The notes below the pieces were generated by a model, which worked only from the letters and a program-made list of their open reading frames with translations, was not told the DNA's origin and did no database searches. Below are positions 31,272-40,180 of a stretch of DNA of 40,358 nt, one piece after another (the stretch's first letter is position 1; every line of letters begins with the position of its first letter). Source of the DNA: Clostridia bacterium (GTDB lineage Bacteria; Bacillota_A; Clostridia; Christensenellales; Aristaeellaceae); the NCBI GenBank assembly GCA_017397695.1, contig JAFQIF010000045.1, positions 1 through 40,358 of the forward strand, given 5' to 3'. Made by a program: the position numbers and the translations under genes.

Positions 31272-31305
31272 GCCGCAGAGCAGCGTATGCTTTGCGGCTC
31301 TTTTT
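31272..31305 (+). terminator. Terminator between telA paralog 2 and the Abi gene
   Basis: An 11-bp stem (31272-31282 with 31288-31298, with one or two mismatches) is followed by TCTTTTT. The Abi ribosome site starts immediately after the T-run. Confidence 0.8.
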
Positions 31306-31317
31306 CAGGAGCCAGCC

Positions 31318-32220
31318 ATGAGCAAGAACAACCAGCAAACCTATGCGCCCGTCAAGCCGGCGCGAAGCTATGAAGAGCAGGCGCGGCGCATGAGCGAGGT
31401 GCATAACCTCGAAATCGGCAATACTGACCGCGCGCGCCACGTGCTCTCCACCGTCAATTATTACCGCCTGACCACCTACGGCAAACACCTGCGCAGGGAG
31501 GATAACCCCGAGCGCTTTGTCGACGGCGTCTCGCTGGATGATCTGTACGATCTTTACCAGTTCGACATGGGCCTGCGCCATCAGATTCTGCCTGTGCTGG
31601 AGTTTTTCGAGGTACAGCTGCGCGCCAAGCTCTCCTATCATCTGGCGATGACCTACGGCTCCACCGGCTACACGAACGGCGCAAATTTCAAGCCGGACCG
31701 TCAGTCGCAAGGCTCGCACAAGAGCCTGATGAACAAATTCCGCATCGAAGTAGACCGCGAGGACGATCTCGCCTTCGTGCGCCATCACCAGACCAAGTAC
31801 GGCGGAAAATTCCCCATCTGGGCCGCCGTGGAGCTGTTTTCCTTCGGCATGATCGCCCAGCTTTTTGATATCCTCACCGAGGACGATCAGTGGGCCATCA
31901 GCAAAGCATACCGCCTCACGCCCCAGGAACTGGACGCGCTCATCGGCGCAGCCGTCGATGTGCGCAATATCTGCGCGCATTACGGCAGGCTGTACAACCA
32001 GGCCATGGACGACAAGCCCATCCTCCTGCCCAAATATCAGCAGTACGACAGCGACTTCGTTTTCCCTACCCTGCTGATGCTCAAAACCGTCGCCGGCGGT
32101 CACCGCGTGTACAGCGATATGATCCGCGGCATCACCCAACTGGCGGCCGAATATCCCAAGGCCGATCTTGCCCTGTGCGGCTTTCCTGAGGACTGGGAAG
32201 CCGTACTGCGCCAGGCCTGA
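31318..32220 (+). CDS. Abi-family protein with HEPN ribonuclease motif
   Basis: The 300-residue protein belongs to the Abi_2 (AbiD/AbiF-like) family. The N-terminal run ARHVLSTVNYYRLTTYGKHL and DLYDLYQFDMGLRHQILPVLEFFEVQLRAKLSYHLA are characteristic. RNICAH at residues 216-221 is the RxxxxH HEPN motif expected to cleave RNA. Family members cause abortive phage infection; some pair with an RNA antitoxin or act as toxins. AGGAG lies six bases before the ATG. It has no clear promoter of its own and sits directly behind the telA terminator, so expression depends on read-through. No antitoxin gene is adjacent. Confidence 0.88.
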   Translation: MSKNNQQTYAPVKPARSYEEQARRMSEVHNLEIGNTDRARHVLSTVNYYRLTTYGKHLRREDNPERFVDGVSLDDLYDLYQFDMGLRHQILPVLEFFEVQLRAKLSYHLAMTYGSTGYTNGANFKPDRQSQGSHKSLMNKFRIEVDREDDLAFVRHHQTKYGGKFPIWAAVELFSFGMIAQLFDILTEDDQWAISKAYRLTPQELDALIGAAVDVRNICAHYGRLYNQAMDDKPILLPKYQQYDSDFVFPTLLMLKTVAGGHRVYSDMIRGITQLAAEYPKADLALCGFPEDWEAVLRQA

Positions 32221-32237
32221 TTCATCATCTGTCTTCG

Positions 32238-32270
32238 CTCCGGCCATGCCTTTGCCGGAGTGCTTTTTTT
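32238..32270 (+). terminator. Terminator of the Abi gene
   Basis: A CTCCGGC/GCCGGAG stem (32238-32244, 32254-32260) is followed by TGC and a T7 run. Confidence 0.9.
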
Positions 32271-32296
32271 ACAGCCGGGTTTGTGAAGCATATTCA
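32268..32296 (+). promoter_or_regulatory. Candidate promoter of the SH3b gene
   Basis: TTTACA (32268-32273) and TATTCA (32291-32296) are 17 bases apart; the first overlaps the end of the Abi terminator. Confidence 0.45.
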
Positions 32297-32339
32297 TCGG
32301 TCCCCTTTCATACAATGCACCAGACAAGGAGGGATCGCC

Positions 32340-32816
32340 ATGAAATACAATGCCGCCAAACCCCTGATTGCCGCTCTGCTCTGTGCGCTGCTTTGCTGCG
32401 CCGTCTGCGCCGCCTGCGCTCAGGCGCTTACATGTATCGTCGCCGAGGGGCAGTATGTGAACGTACGCAATCAGGCATCGTCCGGCGCTTCTGCCCTGGG
32501 CATGCTGCATACAGGCGACGTCATCGAAACCAATCCCCATGAGATCAAAAACGGCTTTTTCAAAACCACGTTCAAGGGCCGCGATGCGTATGTCTCCGTG
32601 CGGTATTTTGAAATCGAGGCCGGCGAAGATCATGTAATCAGCGCCAACGGCCGCGTGCGCATGCGCAAAAGCCCTGCCGGCAGCCTGAGCGGCTTCATCC
32701 AGCCGGGTACGCGCGTACATGTGCTCGCCTGGCGCTATGCCCAGGACGGCAGCCTCTGGGCCCGATGCGCAGGCGGAAGCTATATCAGCTCCTCCTGCTT
32801 GTCCAGGGTGGAATAA
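32340..32816 (+). CDS. Secreted protein with two SH3b-like domains
   Basis: The protein has 158 residues. A signal peptide MKYNAAKPLIAALLCALLCCAV leads into a mature part with two bacterial SH3 repeats. The first is at about 32-80 (IVAEGQYVNVRNQASSGASALGMLHTGDVI). The second is at about 95-150 (ISANGRVRMRKSPAGSLSGFIQPGTRVHVLAW). Such domains bind cell-wall peptides or serve as adaptors. Several Cys in the signal region do not form a convincing lipobox. AAGGAGG precedes the ATG at 32340; the frame extends upstream but without signal character. It is monocistronic. Confidence 0.82.
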   Translation: MKYNAAKPLIAALLCALLCCAVCAACAQALTCIVAEGQYVNVRNQASSGASALGMLHTGDVIETNPHEIKNGFFKTTFKGRDAYVSVRYFEIEAGEDHVISANGRVRMRKSPAGSLSGFIQPGTRVHVLAWRYAQDGSLWARCAGGSYISSSCLSRVE

Positions 32817-32862
32817 TCCTGCGATATCCATGCGCATTCGATAGAGAATATGCAGGATTTTT
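32816..32862 (+). terminator. Terminator of the SH3b gene
   Basis: ATCCTGC (32816-32822) pairs with GCAGGAT (32852-32858) across a loop with inner ATAT pairing, followed by TTTTTG. Confidence 0.65.
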
Positions 32863-32978
32863 GTCAAAAATACGCCAAGTTATCGTTTGTATATGAAGGA
32901 AAACACATGTCCTTTGACGAATAGATGAGGTTGAACGATTTTGACACATCCGACAAAATCAATAATTGGAGGAATATC

Positions 32979-33827
32979 ATGACCAATCAGGAAAGACAAC
33001 AGCTTGCTGTCTTCGCTTGCAATGTGCGTATGGGCGTTATCGAGGGCACGCACGCAGCGAAGGCCGGTCATCCCGGCGGAAGCCTCTCCGCTGCGGACAT
33101 GTTCACCTATCTGTATAACAAGGAAATGCGCATCGACCCGAAGAACCCGAAGTGGGCGGACCGCGACCGCTTCGTGCTCTCCAAGGGCCACACCGCGCCG
33201 GGCCTGTATTCCACCCTGGCCAACCGCGGCTTCTTCCCAGTCGAAGATCTCAAGACCCTGCGCCAGATCGGCAGCTATCTGCAGGGCCATCCGAATATGA
33301 ATACCGTCCCGGGCGTGGATATGAGCACCGGCTCTCTGGGCCAGGGCGTTTCCGTCGCCGCCGGCATGGCCAAGGCCGCCAAGTTCCAGGGCCGCGATAT
33401 CAACGTCTACACCCTGCTGGGCGACGGCGAGATCGCCGAGGGCGAAGTCTGGGAGGCTTTCCTCTTCGCCGCGCACTATAACCTGGATAACTTCTGCGCG
33501 ATCATCGACCTCAACGGTCTGCAGATCGACGGCCCGACCGCCAAGGTCATGAACACCGCCCCCGTTTCCGACAAGATGGCGGCGTTCGGCTTCAACGTGA
33601 TCGAGATCGACGGCCACAGCTTCGATGAGATGGAGCAGGCGTTCGCCGGCTTTAAGGCCTGCCAGGGCAAGCCGACCGCGATCCTGATGAAGACCACCAA
33701 GGGCAAGGGCGTCAGCTATATGACGAACAGCGTCGACTGGCACGGCAAGGCGCCCAACGACGCGGAATACGAAGTGGCGATGAACGAGCTGCGCGCGCAG
33801 CTTGAGGAACTGGAGGCGGCAAAATGA
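32979..33827 (+). CDS. Transketolase, N-terminal subunit
   Basis: This 282-residue protein is the thiamine-diphosphate-binding half of a split transketolase. GHPGGSLSAADM, LSKGHTAPGLYS, and the ThDP/Mg motif GDGEIAEGEVWEAF ending near LNGLQIDG are all visible. It transfers two-carbon ketol units in the non-oxidative pentose-phosphate pathway; some split homologs instead serve other ketol transfers. The ATG at 32979 follows GGAGG. Its stop overlaps the next gene by four bases (ATGA), so the two halves are coupled. Codon bias indicates strong expression. Confidence 0.95.
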   Translation: MTNQERQQLAVFACNVRMGVIEGTHAAKAGHPGGSLSAADMFTYLYNKEMRIDPKNPKWADRDRFVLSKGHTAPGLYSTLANRGFFPVEDLKTLRQIGSYLQGHPNMNTVPGVDMSTGSLGQGVSVAAGMAKAAKFQGRDINVYTLLGDGEIAEGEVWEAFLFAAHYNLDNFCAIIDLNGLQIDGPTAKVMNTAPVSDKMAAFGFNVIEIDGHSFDEMEQAFAGFKACQGKPTAILMKTTKGKGVSYMTNSVDWHGKAPNDAEYEVAMNELRAQLEELEAAK

Positions 33828-34759
33828 GCGAAGTGAAGAAGATTGCTACCCGCGAAAGCTACGGCAAGGCGCTGGTGGAGCTCGGCCAGGAGCATGACAA
33901 CATCGTCGTTCTGGACGCAGACCTCGCCGCCGCAACCAAGACGAGCACCTTCCGCAAGGCGTTCCCGGAGCGCCACTTTGACTGCGGCATCGCCGAGTGC
34001 AACATGATTGCCGCGGCCGCCGGCATGTCCACGATGGGCCTTGTGCCGTTCGCGTCCACGTTTGCGATGTTCGCTGCCGGCCGCGCGTTCGAGCAGGTCC
34101 GCAATTCCATCGGCTATCCGCAGCTGAACGTGAAGATCGGTGCCACCCATGGCGGCATCTCCGTCGGCGAAGACGGTGCCAGCCATCAGTGCTGCGAGGA
34201 TTTCGCGCTCATGCGCTCTATCCCGGGCATGGTTGTGCTCTGCCCGTCCGATGACGTTGAGGCCCGCGCCGCGGTCAAGGCCGCCTATGCGCACGAGGGT
34301 CCGGTGTATCTGCGCTTCGGCCGTCTGGCGATCCCGGTCTTCCACGACGAGGAGACCTTCAAGTTCGAAATCGGCAAGGGCGAGCAGCTCACCGAGGGCA
34401 ACGACGTGGCCATCATCGCCACCGGCCTGATGGTCGACGAAGCAATGAAGGCTGCCGCGCAGCTCAAGGAAGAGGGCATCCATGCCCGCGTGATCAACAT
34501 CTGCACCATCAAGCCGCTGGACGAAGAAATCGTTCTCAAGGCGGCCAAGGAGTGCGGCAAAATCGTCACCTGCGAGGAGCATTCCATCATCGGCGGTCTG
34601 GGCGAGGCTGTCGCCGCGCTGCTCTCCGAGCAGTGCCCGACCAAGATGCGCCGCGTCGGCGTGAACGATGAATTCGGCCACTCCGGTCCGGCCTGGCCGC
34701 TGCTCAAGCAGTTCGGTCTGTGTGCTGAGCACATCGTCGAAGTCGTCAAGAGCTTCTGA
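33824..34759 (+). CDS. Transketolase, C-terminal subunit
   Basis: The 311-residue protein has the pyrimidine-binding domain (CGIAECNMIAAAAGMSTMG, with the catalytic Glu that activates ThDP). The transketolase C domain follows, ending HSIIGGLGEAVAALLSEQ and EFGHSGPAWPLLKQFGL. It forms the active enzyme with the upstream N-terminal subunit, each active site lying at their interface. A terminator is 11 bases downstream of the stop. The split into two genes is common in Firmicutes and some archaea, so it is not a frameshift. Confidence 0.95.
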   Translation: MSEVKKIATRESYGKALVELGQEHDNIVVLDADLAAATKTSTFRKAFPERHFDCGIAECNMIAAAAGMSTMGLVPFASTFAMFAAGRAFEQVRNSIGYPQLNVKIGATHGGISVGEDGASHQCCEDFALMRSIPGMVVLCPSDDVEARAAVKAAYAHEGPVYLRFGRLAIPVFHDEETFKFEIGKGEQLTEGNDVAIIATGLMVDEAMKAAAQLKEEGIHARVINICTIKPLDEEIVLKAAKECGKIVTCEEHSIIGGLGEAVAALLSEQCPTKMRRVGVNDEFGHSGPAWPLLKQFGLCAEHIVEVVKSF

Positions 34760-34770
34760 TTCAAACATTC

Positions 34771-34797
34771 AGCCCCCTGCATATGCAGGGGGCTTTT
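34771..34797 (+). terminator. Terminator of the transketolase operon
   Basis: AGCCCCCTGCA/TGCAGGGGGCT (34771-34781, 34784-34794) forms a perfect 11-bp stem followed by a T-run; it may also serve the convergent SH3 gene. Confidence 0.92.
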
Positions 34798-34831
34798 TCG
34801 CTGCCTATTCGTTTTTCTTCCGATCCTGTCA

Positions 34832-35995
34832 CTACCACAGCGCATCTGCCTTCGACAGTCCGACGGCCATATCCCCTGCGCGCACAAAGCCGTATGTGCC
34901 GTCCCAGTCCGTCTGCCAGGTCAGTCCGTTTCGCGGCAGAACCACGTGCAGCCAGCCGCCATTTTCCGCCAGCACATGTACAAGCGTACCCTCCGGCAGC
35001 AGGGTGATGCGCTCCCCTCCCGGCATCACATACAGCGCCGTTTCCCCCAGCGCTCTGCCCACATCGTGCATCTCTGCGGCGGCGTGCATCAGCCGGGAAG
35101 AATCCATGCCATTGTCCCTGATCAGATACAGCCCGCTGACCCAACCGGCAAGATTGCCCACCTGTACGTGAAACCATGGCGCCTGTGTGCCTTGCTCTTT
35201 GCCCAGTATACGTACGCGGGCGGTATATGATCCCCACGACGGCGACTTCCCTGTCGGCTTCTCGCGCAGATTGACGCCGATGATGTATGCTTCATCTGGC
35301 TCAAGGTCAACCTGATGCTGGGCTATGTACGCTTTGAGTTCTTCTTCCGTCCTGGGAAAAGCGTCCGCCGTCCACGCAGCCAACCGCTGCGGCAGCACAG
35401 CGTCGAGGTAACCTGCGTCCTTCTCTTCGCCCTCACGCGTCACGATCCAGCCCACATGACCATCAAGCAGATGCATTTCCACCGTATTCCCATCCCCCTG
35501 CTCGCGCCGGTATCGCCAGATCCATAAGCGTTCTCCTTCGTAGTTTTTCCTGCTCACGATAAAATGTGCATCTCCCACCACGATATCATGCGCCATGAGC
35601 GTCCCTTCATCGTCCGGATATGCCCGGATATCAAACGCCTGCTCCGGCCCAAGGAAGCTGTCGGTTTCCATCGAAACCCGGATCTCATCGCCTACACCTC
35701 CGGCGTGCATCAGCAGAATCTTCCCTTCCCGGCGTACAGCCAGCAGCATGCTGTTTTCCCATTCATCCCCATGGGCCGCAAACCGCCTTCTCTTCAGCGT
35801 TCCGCACAGGATTTCATCGTCCGCGTGCAGCGCCTGCTCAAGCGCGCCTTCCATCCCCTGCGGCAGCGTTCTTTCAAAGCGCTCAATCGTCATATATATA
35901 TCGCCATTGCGCTCATAGGTATACGATGCCGCCTGTGCGCCCACATTCAGCCAGATCAGCATGCCAAGCATCAACGCCGCTGTCCATTTCTTCAT
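34832..35995 (-). CDS. Secreted SH3-domain protein of unknown function
   Basis: The protein has 387 residues. A signal peptide MKKWTAALMLGMLIWLNVGAQA precedes a beta-rich N-terminal region of about 200 residues I do not recognise. An SH3-like repeat follows at about 240-300 (AYIIGVNLREKPTGKSPSWGSYTARVRILG). A second lies at about 320-380 (RALGETALYVMPGGERITLLPEGTLVHVLAENGGWLHVVL). It is probably exported and wall-associated. AAAGGGG is nine bases before the ATG and lies inside the 3' arm of the hairpin at 36001-36048, so read-through RNA could hide it. Confidence 0.75.
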   Translation of the reverse strand: MKKWTAALMLGMLIWLNVGAQAASYTYERNGDIYMTIERFERTLPQGMEGALEQALHADDEILCGTLKRRRFAAHGDEWENSMLLAVRREGKILLMHAGGVGDEIRVSMETDSFLGPEQAFDIRAYPDDEGTLMAHDIVVGDAHFIVSRKNYEGERLWIWRYRREQGDGNTVEMHLLDGHVGWIVTREGEEKDAGYLDAVLPQRLAAWTADAFPRTEEELKAYIAQHQVDLEPDEAYIIGVNLREKPTGKSPSWGSYTARVRILGKEQGTQAPWFHVQVGNLAGWVSGLYLIRDNGMDSSRLMHAAAEMHDVGRALGETALYVMPGGERITLLPEGTLVHVLAENGGWLHVVLPRNGLTWQTDWDGTYGFVRAGDMAVGLSKADALW

Positions 35996-36000
35996 ACAGA

Positions 36001-36048
36001 AAAACCCCTTTCCGTTTCTGTCTATAAGACGGACCGGAGAGGGGTTTT
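36001..36048 (-). terminator. Terminator containing the ribosome site of the SH3 gene
   Basis: A 14-bp arm pair (36035-36048 with 36001-36014, one G-U) plus an inner GTC/GAC stem is followed on the minus strand by a T-run. It ends the HAD/azl transcript. The AAAGGGG used by the next gene (complement of 36005-36011) is part of the 3' arm. Confidence 0.8.
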
Positions 36049-36060
36049 CTTTCCATCATT

Positions 36061-36759
36061 TCAAGTTTGTTCCAGCAGCGCAAGCAGATGGCGCAGCGCC
36101 TCGTTCGCCGAGGCGAAATTCACATCCACCCGGCTCTCATCGCCAATGCTGACGCCTACGCTGTGTCCGGCATACTCGAACATCGGATAATCATTCACGC
36201 CGTCGCCCACGGCGGCAGTTTCTTCGGGTGCAATACCCAGCAGCGCGCCCAGCCGCGCAAGGCCGCTCTTCTTGGTGATGCCGTCAGGCGTGATATCGAA
36301 GCTGTCACAGTGGCGGTAAACGATCACATCCCTGAGCTGCGGCGCAAGCGCATCGATGCAGCCCTGCACAGCGGCAAATTCCGCGTCGCTTCTGGGGAAG
36401 GGCGTCAGCCCCACTTCGTTGGGCTGATACCACATGCCCGGCGCAGCCTGCTCAAACGCCTCGCGCAGCAGCCGGATGGACCGCTTTGCCGCAGCGCTGT
36501 GCGGCGCAACATGGTATTCCCTGGGCGGCAGATCCACACCCAGCTGAATCACTGCGCCATTTTCGCCCACCAGCACCGGCGCTTTCAATCCCACCTGGCG
36601 CATAAAGCCGCACAGATAGTACGTCGGCTTTCCGGAGCAGATGGCGATACGCGCGCCCTTTTCCTCCAGCGTGCGCAGCAGCGCCAGATCATCCGGCACA
36701 ATCCCCTTGCCCAGCGCCGCCAGCGTGCCGTCCAGATCAAACACAATCAGCTTCATCAT
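36061..36759 (-). CDS. HAD-IIB family hydrolase (Cof-like phosphatase)
   Basis: The 232-residue protein has all HAD motifs: FDLDGTLA near residue 7 (nucleophile and acid/base Asp), ICSGKP with the motif II Ser, GITKKSGLARLG with the motif III Lys, and VGDGVNDYPMFEYAG with motif IV acids. The cap between motifs II and III is type IIB. It dephosphorylates a sugar or other phosphate in the cytosol; substrate unknown. Two adjacent ATGs are possible, with weak GAGGGT upstream. It follows azlD by 12 bases and so is the last gene of the azlCD transcript, without a clear functional link. Confidence 0.9.
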   Translation of the reverse strand: MMKLIVFDLDGTLAALGKGIVPDDLALLRTLEEKGARIAICSGKPTYYLCGFMRQVGLKAPVLVGENGAVIQLGVDLPPREYHVAPHSAAAKRSIRLLREAFEQAAPGMWYQPNEVGLTPFPRSDAEFAAVQGCIDALAPQLRDVIVYRHCDSFDITPDGITKKSGLARLGALLGIAPEETAAVGDGVNDYPMFEYAGHSVGVSIGDESRVDVNFASANEALRHLLALLEQT

Positions 36760-36771
36760 GGCCGCTTACCC

Positions 36772-37080
36772 TCACAGCAGAATCATTTCCGCGGCAAATA
36801 CCACCACGCAGGAAAGCACAGCCACGGTAAACAAGCTCTTTCCGCTCCATGCCAGCGCAATACCGCAGATGAGCGCCAGCAGGCCGGCCACCGGCAGTGT
36901 CGTCGCCTGAATGATATCCGGGAAGGTCATCACTGCCAGCGTGACATAGGGCACATAGAAAAGGAACGAGCGGATGAATCTGTTTTTGATTGGCTTACGA
37001 ATCAGCGTCAGCGGCAGCACACGGATGAGATACGTGACCGCAAACATCACAAAGATGTACACATAGATGTTCGTCTTCAT
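36772..37080 (-). CDS. azlD: AzlD branched-chain amino acid export subunit
   Basis: The 102-residue small membrane protein has about three to four spans (YVYIFVMFAVTYLIRVLPLTL at the start, LPVAGLLALICGIALAW, LFTVAVLSCVVVFAAEMILL at the end). TYLIRVLPLTL is typical of AzlD. It works with AzlC to export branched-chain amino acids. Its ATG overlaps the azlC stop by four bases (ATGA), and GGAGGAG upstream lies inside azlC. Confidence 0.92.
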   Translation of the reverse strand: MKTNIYVYIFVMFAVTYLIRVLPLTLIRKPIKNRFIRSFLFYVPYVTLAVMTFPDIIQATTLPVAGLLALICGIALAWSGKSLFTVAVLSCVVVFAAEMILL

Positions 37081-37799
37081 ACATGCTCCTCCTCTTCGCC
37101 GCTCACCGGAAAGAAATACGCCGCAGCAGCGGAAATAACCACCGTCAGAATGATCACACGCATACCTGCCGAAATTCCGCAAAGCAGCGGCAGATACGCA
37201 AACGCGCAGCTCGCCGCCATAGCGATGATCACCAGCGCCGCAATCACTTTGTTTTTCTTCGCAGGGGGAATGATGATCGCCAGGAACATGCCGTACAGGC
37301 CCACGCTCAGCGCGCTGACCACATTGGCCGGCAGCACATTGCCCATCACCACGCCGAAATACGTGCCCAGCGCCCAGCCCGGCAGCGCCATCGTGATCAC
37401 GCCGTAGGTATACCACGGATTGATCATGCCCGGCACGTTCATCTGTACACCGAAAATCTCATCGGTCACCTCAAAGCCGATGATCATCCGCGGGATCAAT
37501 CCCGTCTCGGGCGAAATCTTCTGGCTGAGCGAACAGGACATCAGCAGATAGCGCGCATTGATGATGAGCATCATGATTGCCATCGCCAGATAGCCTTCGT
37601 CCGCCTGAATGACCATGAAACCCGCTTTCTCTCCGGCGGACGCATTATTGAGCAGGCTGGTCAGGCCCGCCTGCAATGCGGTCAGGCCCGCATTGCGCGC
37701 GGCAATGCCCAGCGTGAAGGAGACGGCCGCGTAGCCCAGCATGATCGGCACACCGTCGCGCACGCCGCGCAGATACCAGGTTTTGTTTTCTTGCTGCAT
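37077..37799 (-). CDS. azlC: AzlC branched-chain amino acid permease
   Basis: This 240-residue integral membrane protein carries the AzlC signature: GVPIMLGYAAVSFTLGIAAR near the N-terminus, LINARYLLMSCSLSQ, and FEVTDEIFGVQMN. With AzlD it forms an exporter for branched-chain amino acids. The start MQQENKTWYL follows GGGGGT; the long upstream in-frame extension is not membrane-like and is rejected. Overlap with azlD shows coupling. I did not find a convincing promoter in the 209-base gap to the alpha-galactosidase gene. Confidence 0.92.
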   Translation of the reverse strand: MQQENKTWYLRGVRDGVPIMLGYAAVSFTLGIAARNAGLTALQAGLTSLLNNASAGEKAGFMVIQADEGYLAMAIMMLIINARYLLMSCSLSQKISPETGLIPRMIIGFEVTDEIFGVQMNVPGMINPWYTYGVITMALPGWALGTYFGVVMGNVLPANVVSALSVGLYGMFLAIIIPPAKKNKVIAALVIIAMAASCAFAYLPLLCGISAGMRVIILTVVISAAAAYFFPVSGEEEEHV

Positions 37800-38008
37800 A
37801 TGTATACCCCCGAGGGACTTTGATTGACTAAAGTACATCATAAACCTTTTCGGCGGATTCGTCCACTCAAAAAATGACAAAAAGCGCCGCAAGAATTCTC
37901 TACTCTGTATTTCGGGCGATTGTGTTTCCAGCCGCTTGACCGAAAAGAGCGGATATGAGAAAATAGGATAAACACTTCTATACCACATTCCGATACAGGA
38001 GGATTGTC

Positions 38009-40177
38009 ATGTCTATCCTTTTCGAGCAGAATTCCCAATGCTTCCATCTATTCAACAGCCGCATCAGCTATATCTTCCGCCTCGCCGGCGGCAAATATCC
38101 GATCCATGTTCACTGGGGCCGCCGCGTGCGCGCCGTGAGCGATGAGCTCATCTCCCGCCGCACCATCTGGACAGATGAGACTTTCTCGCTTCACGAAACC
38201 TCGCTGGACTTCCTGCCCATGGAATGCCCCACGTTTGCCGGCGACCTGCGCGAGGGCATGATTCATGTCGTCCACGAGAGCGGCATGTCTGCACTGCTGC
38301 TGGAGTATGAGTCCCATCAGATCATCGATGGAAAGCCGTCCCTCGGCGGACTGCCTTCTGCCCGCGGCGATAAGGCGCAGTCCCTGCTTGTGACCCTGCG
38401 CGACCGCATCAGCAGCATTGTGGTTGAGCTCTGCTACACGATCTATGAGGATATCGACGTCATTGCCCGCAGCGCCCGCATCATCAATCGCGGCATCAAG
38501 GCGGCGACGCTGGACAAGGCCCTCAGCGCCTGTGTGGATTTTGAGGGCTGCGATTATAACCTCACCACGCTCTCCGGCGCATGGACTCGCGAACGCCAGA
38601 TGTACACCCGTCCGCTCGTTCCGGGCGACCAGGGCACATCCTCCACGCGCGGCGCGTCCAGCGTGCAGACCAGCCCGTTCATGATGCTCACAAGCAAGGA
38701 TGCCACCGAAACAACCGGAGAGGCTTTCGGCTTTGCTCTGTGCTATTCCGGCGGCTTTGAGGCAAGCGTGCATGTCGATCAGCACTTCATCTCCCGCGCG
38801 CAGATCGGCATCCAGCCGTTCAATTTCTCCTGGCGTCTTGAGCCGGGCGAGGAATTCCAAACCCCGGAAGCGTACCTGTGCTATTCCTGCGAGGGAACGG
38901 GCGGCATGAGCCGTCAGTTCCACGCGCTCGTTCACAAGCGCATCACAACAGGCAAATATGCCCATAGCACGCGCCCGATCCTCATCAACAACTGGGAAGC
39001 GACGTATTTCGATTTCAACGAAGAGAAGCTGCTCAAGCTGGCGCGTGTTGCGCGCCGCGCGGGCATTGATCTGTTCGTGCTCGACGACGGCTGGTTCGGT
39101 CATCGCGACGCAGACAACTCCTCTCTGGGCGACTGGTTTGACGATACGCGCAAGCTGCCGGACGGCCTTTCCAGCCTGAGCGAGAAGATTCACAAACTGG
39201 GACTGAAATTCGGCCTGTGGATTGAGCCGGAGATGATCTCCGTAGACAGTAAGCTCTTTACCGCCCATCCGGACTGGTGCATCCATGTCCCCGGCTATCC
39301 GCTGATCGAATACCGCAACCAGCTGGTACTCGATCTCTCCCGCGATGAGGTGCGCGATTACGTCGTGGACGCCATCATCGCAGCGCTCAAGCGCGGCAAT
39401 GTCGATTATGTCAAGTGGGACATGAACCGCTTCATCAACATGTGGGGCTCCATCAATCTGCCGGCCAACCGTCAGCAGGAGCTGGGCCATCGCTACATTC
39501 TGGGCGTCTACGACATGATGCGCCGCATCACGAAGGAATTCCCGGATGTGCTCTTTGAGAGCTGCGCCGGCGGCGGCGGCCGCTTCGATCTGGGCATGAT
39601 GTGCTTCATGCCTCAGGCATGGTGCTCGGATGATACCGATTCCTGGATGCGCTGCAAGATTCAGCATTCCACGTCCTTCGTCTTCCCGCCCAGCACCATG
39701 GGCGCGCATGTCTCTGCTGTGCCGAATCACCAGACCGGCCGTATCGCGCCGCTGGCCACCCGCGCTGCCGTCGCCATGAGCGGCACCTACGGCTATGAGC
39801 TGGATCTGACCAAACTGCCGCGCAAGGAAATCGAGGAGATTCGCGCGCTCAACAAGCGCCTGCGCGAGATTCAGCACCTGCTGCTCTACGGCACCTACTA
39901 CCGCCTGCTCTCCCCGTATGAGGGCAATGAGGCAGCGTGGATGAGCGTATCCGAGGACAAGCGCGAGGCTGTGGTCACCCACGTCTATGCGCAGGCGATC
40001 CCGAACATGAAGGACAAGCTGCTGCGTCTGACCGGACTGGATCCGGCGCTGACCTATCGCGACGATGCAACCGGCAAGACCTACGGTGGCGACGAGCTGA
40101 TGTATTACGGCATCATCCTCAAGAAACCCTGGGGCGACTACATGTCCCAGCAGTGGCATCTGGTCGCTATCGATTGA
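38009..40177 (+). CDS. Alpha-galactosidase, glycoside hydrolase family 36
   Basis: The 722-residue enzyme matches the length of clostridial GH36 proteins. A beta-supersandwich N-domain leads to the barrel with LFVLDDGWFGHRD, GLWIEPEMIS, and YVKWDMNRF, whose Asp471 is the likely nucleophile. Next come ESCAGGGGRFDLGM and WCSDDTD, whose Asp541 is the likely acid/base. It releases terminal alpha-galactose from oligosaccharides such as melibiose and raffinose. No signal peptide is present, so it acts in the cytosol on imported sugars. AGGAGG is present before the ATG. No transporter or regulator for these sugars is adjacent. A strong terminator follows the stop. Confidence 0.95.
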   Translation: MSILFEQNSQCFHLFNSRISYIFRLAGGKYPIHVHWGRRVRAVSDELISRRTIWTDETFSLHETSLDFLPMECPTFAGDLREGMIHVVHESGMSALLLEYESHQIIDGKPSLGGLPSARGDKAQSLLVTLRDRISSIVVELCYTIYEDIDVIARSARIINRGIKAATLDKALSACVDFEGCDYNLTTLSGAWTRERQMYTRPLVPGDQGTSSTRGASSVQTSPFMMLTSKDATETTGEAFGFALCYSGGFEASVHVDQHFISRAQIGIQPFNFSWRLEPGEEFQTPEAYLCYSCEGTGGMSRQFHALVHKRITTGKYAHSTRPILINNWEATYFDFNEEKLLKLARVARRAGIDLFVLDDGWFGHRDADNSSLGDWFDDTRKLPDGLSSLSEKIHKLGLKFGLWIEPEMISVDSKLFTAHPDWCIHVPGYPLIEYRNQLVLDLSRDEVRDYVVDAIIAALKRGNVDYVKWDMNRFINMWGSINLPANRQQELGHRYILGVYDMMRRITKEFPDVLFESCAGGGGRFDLGMMCFMPQAWCSDDTDSWMRCKIQHSTSFVFPPSTMGAHVSAVPNHQTGRIAPLATRAAVAMSGTYGYELDLTKLPRKEIEEIRALNKRLREIQHLLLYGTYYRLLSPYEGNEAAWMSVSEDKREAVVTHVYAQAIPNMKDKLLRLTGLDPALTYRDDATGKTYGGDELMYYGIILKKPWGDYMSQQWHLVAID

Positions 40178-40180
40178 TAT

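Noticed and set aside
32941..32975. TTGACA before the transketolase genes as a -35 box
   Set aside because: No -10 hexamer lies at 16-18 bases, and the RNA start would fall at the ribosome site.
32979..34759. Transketolase broken by a frameshift
   Set aside because: The ATGA overlap with complete N- and C-terminal subunits is the normal split form seen in Firmicutes.
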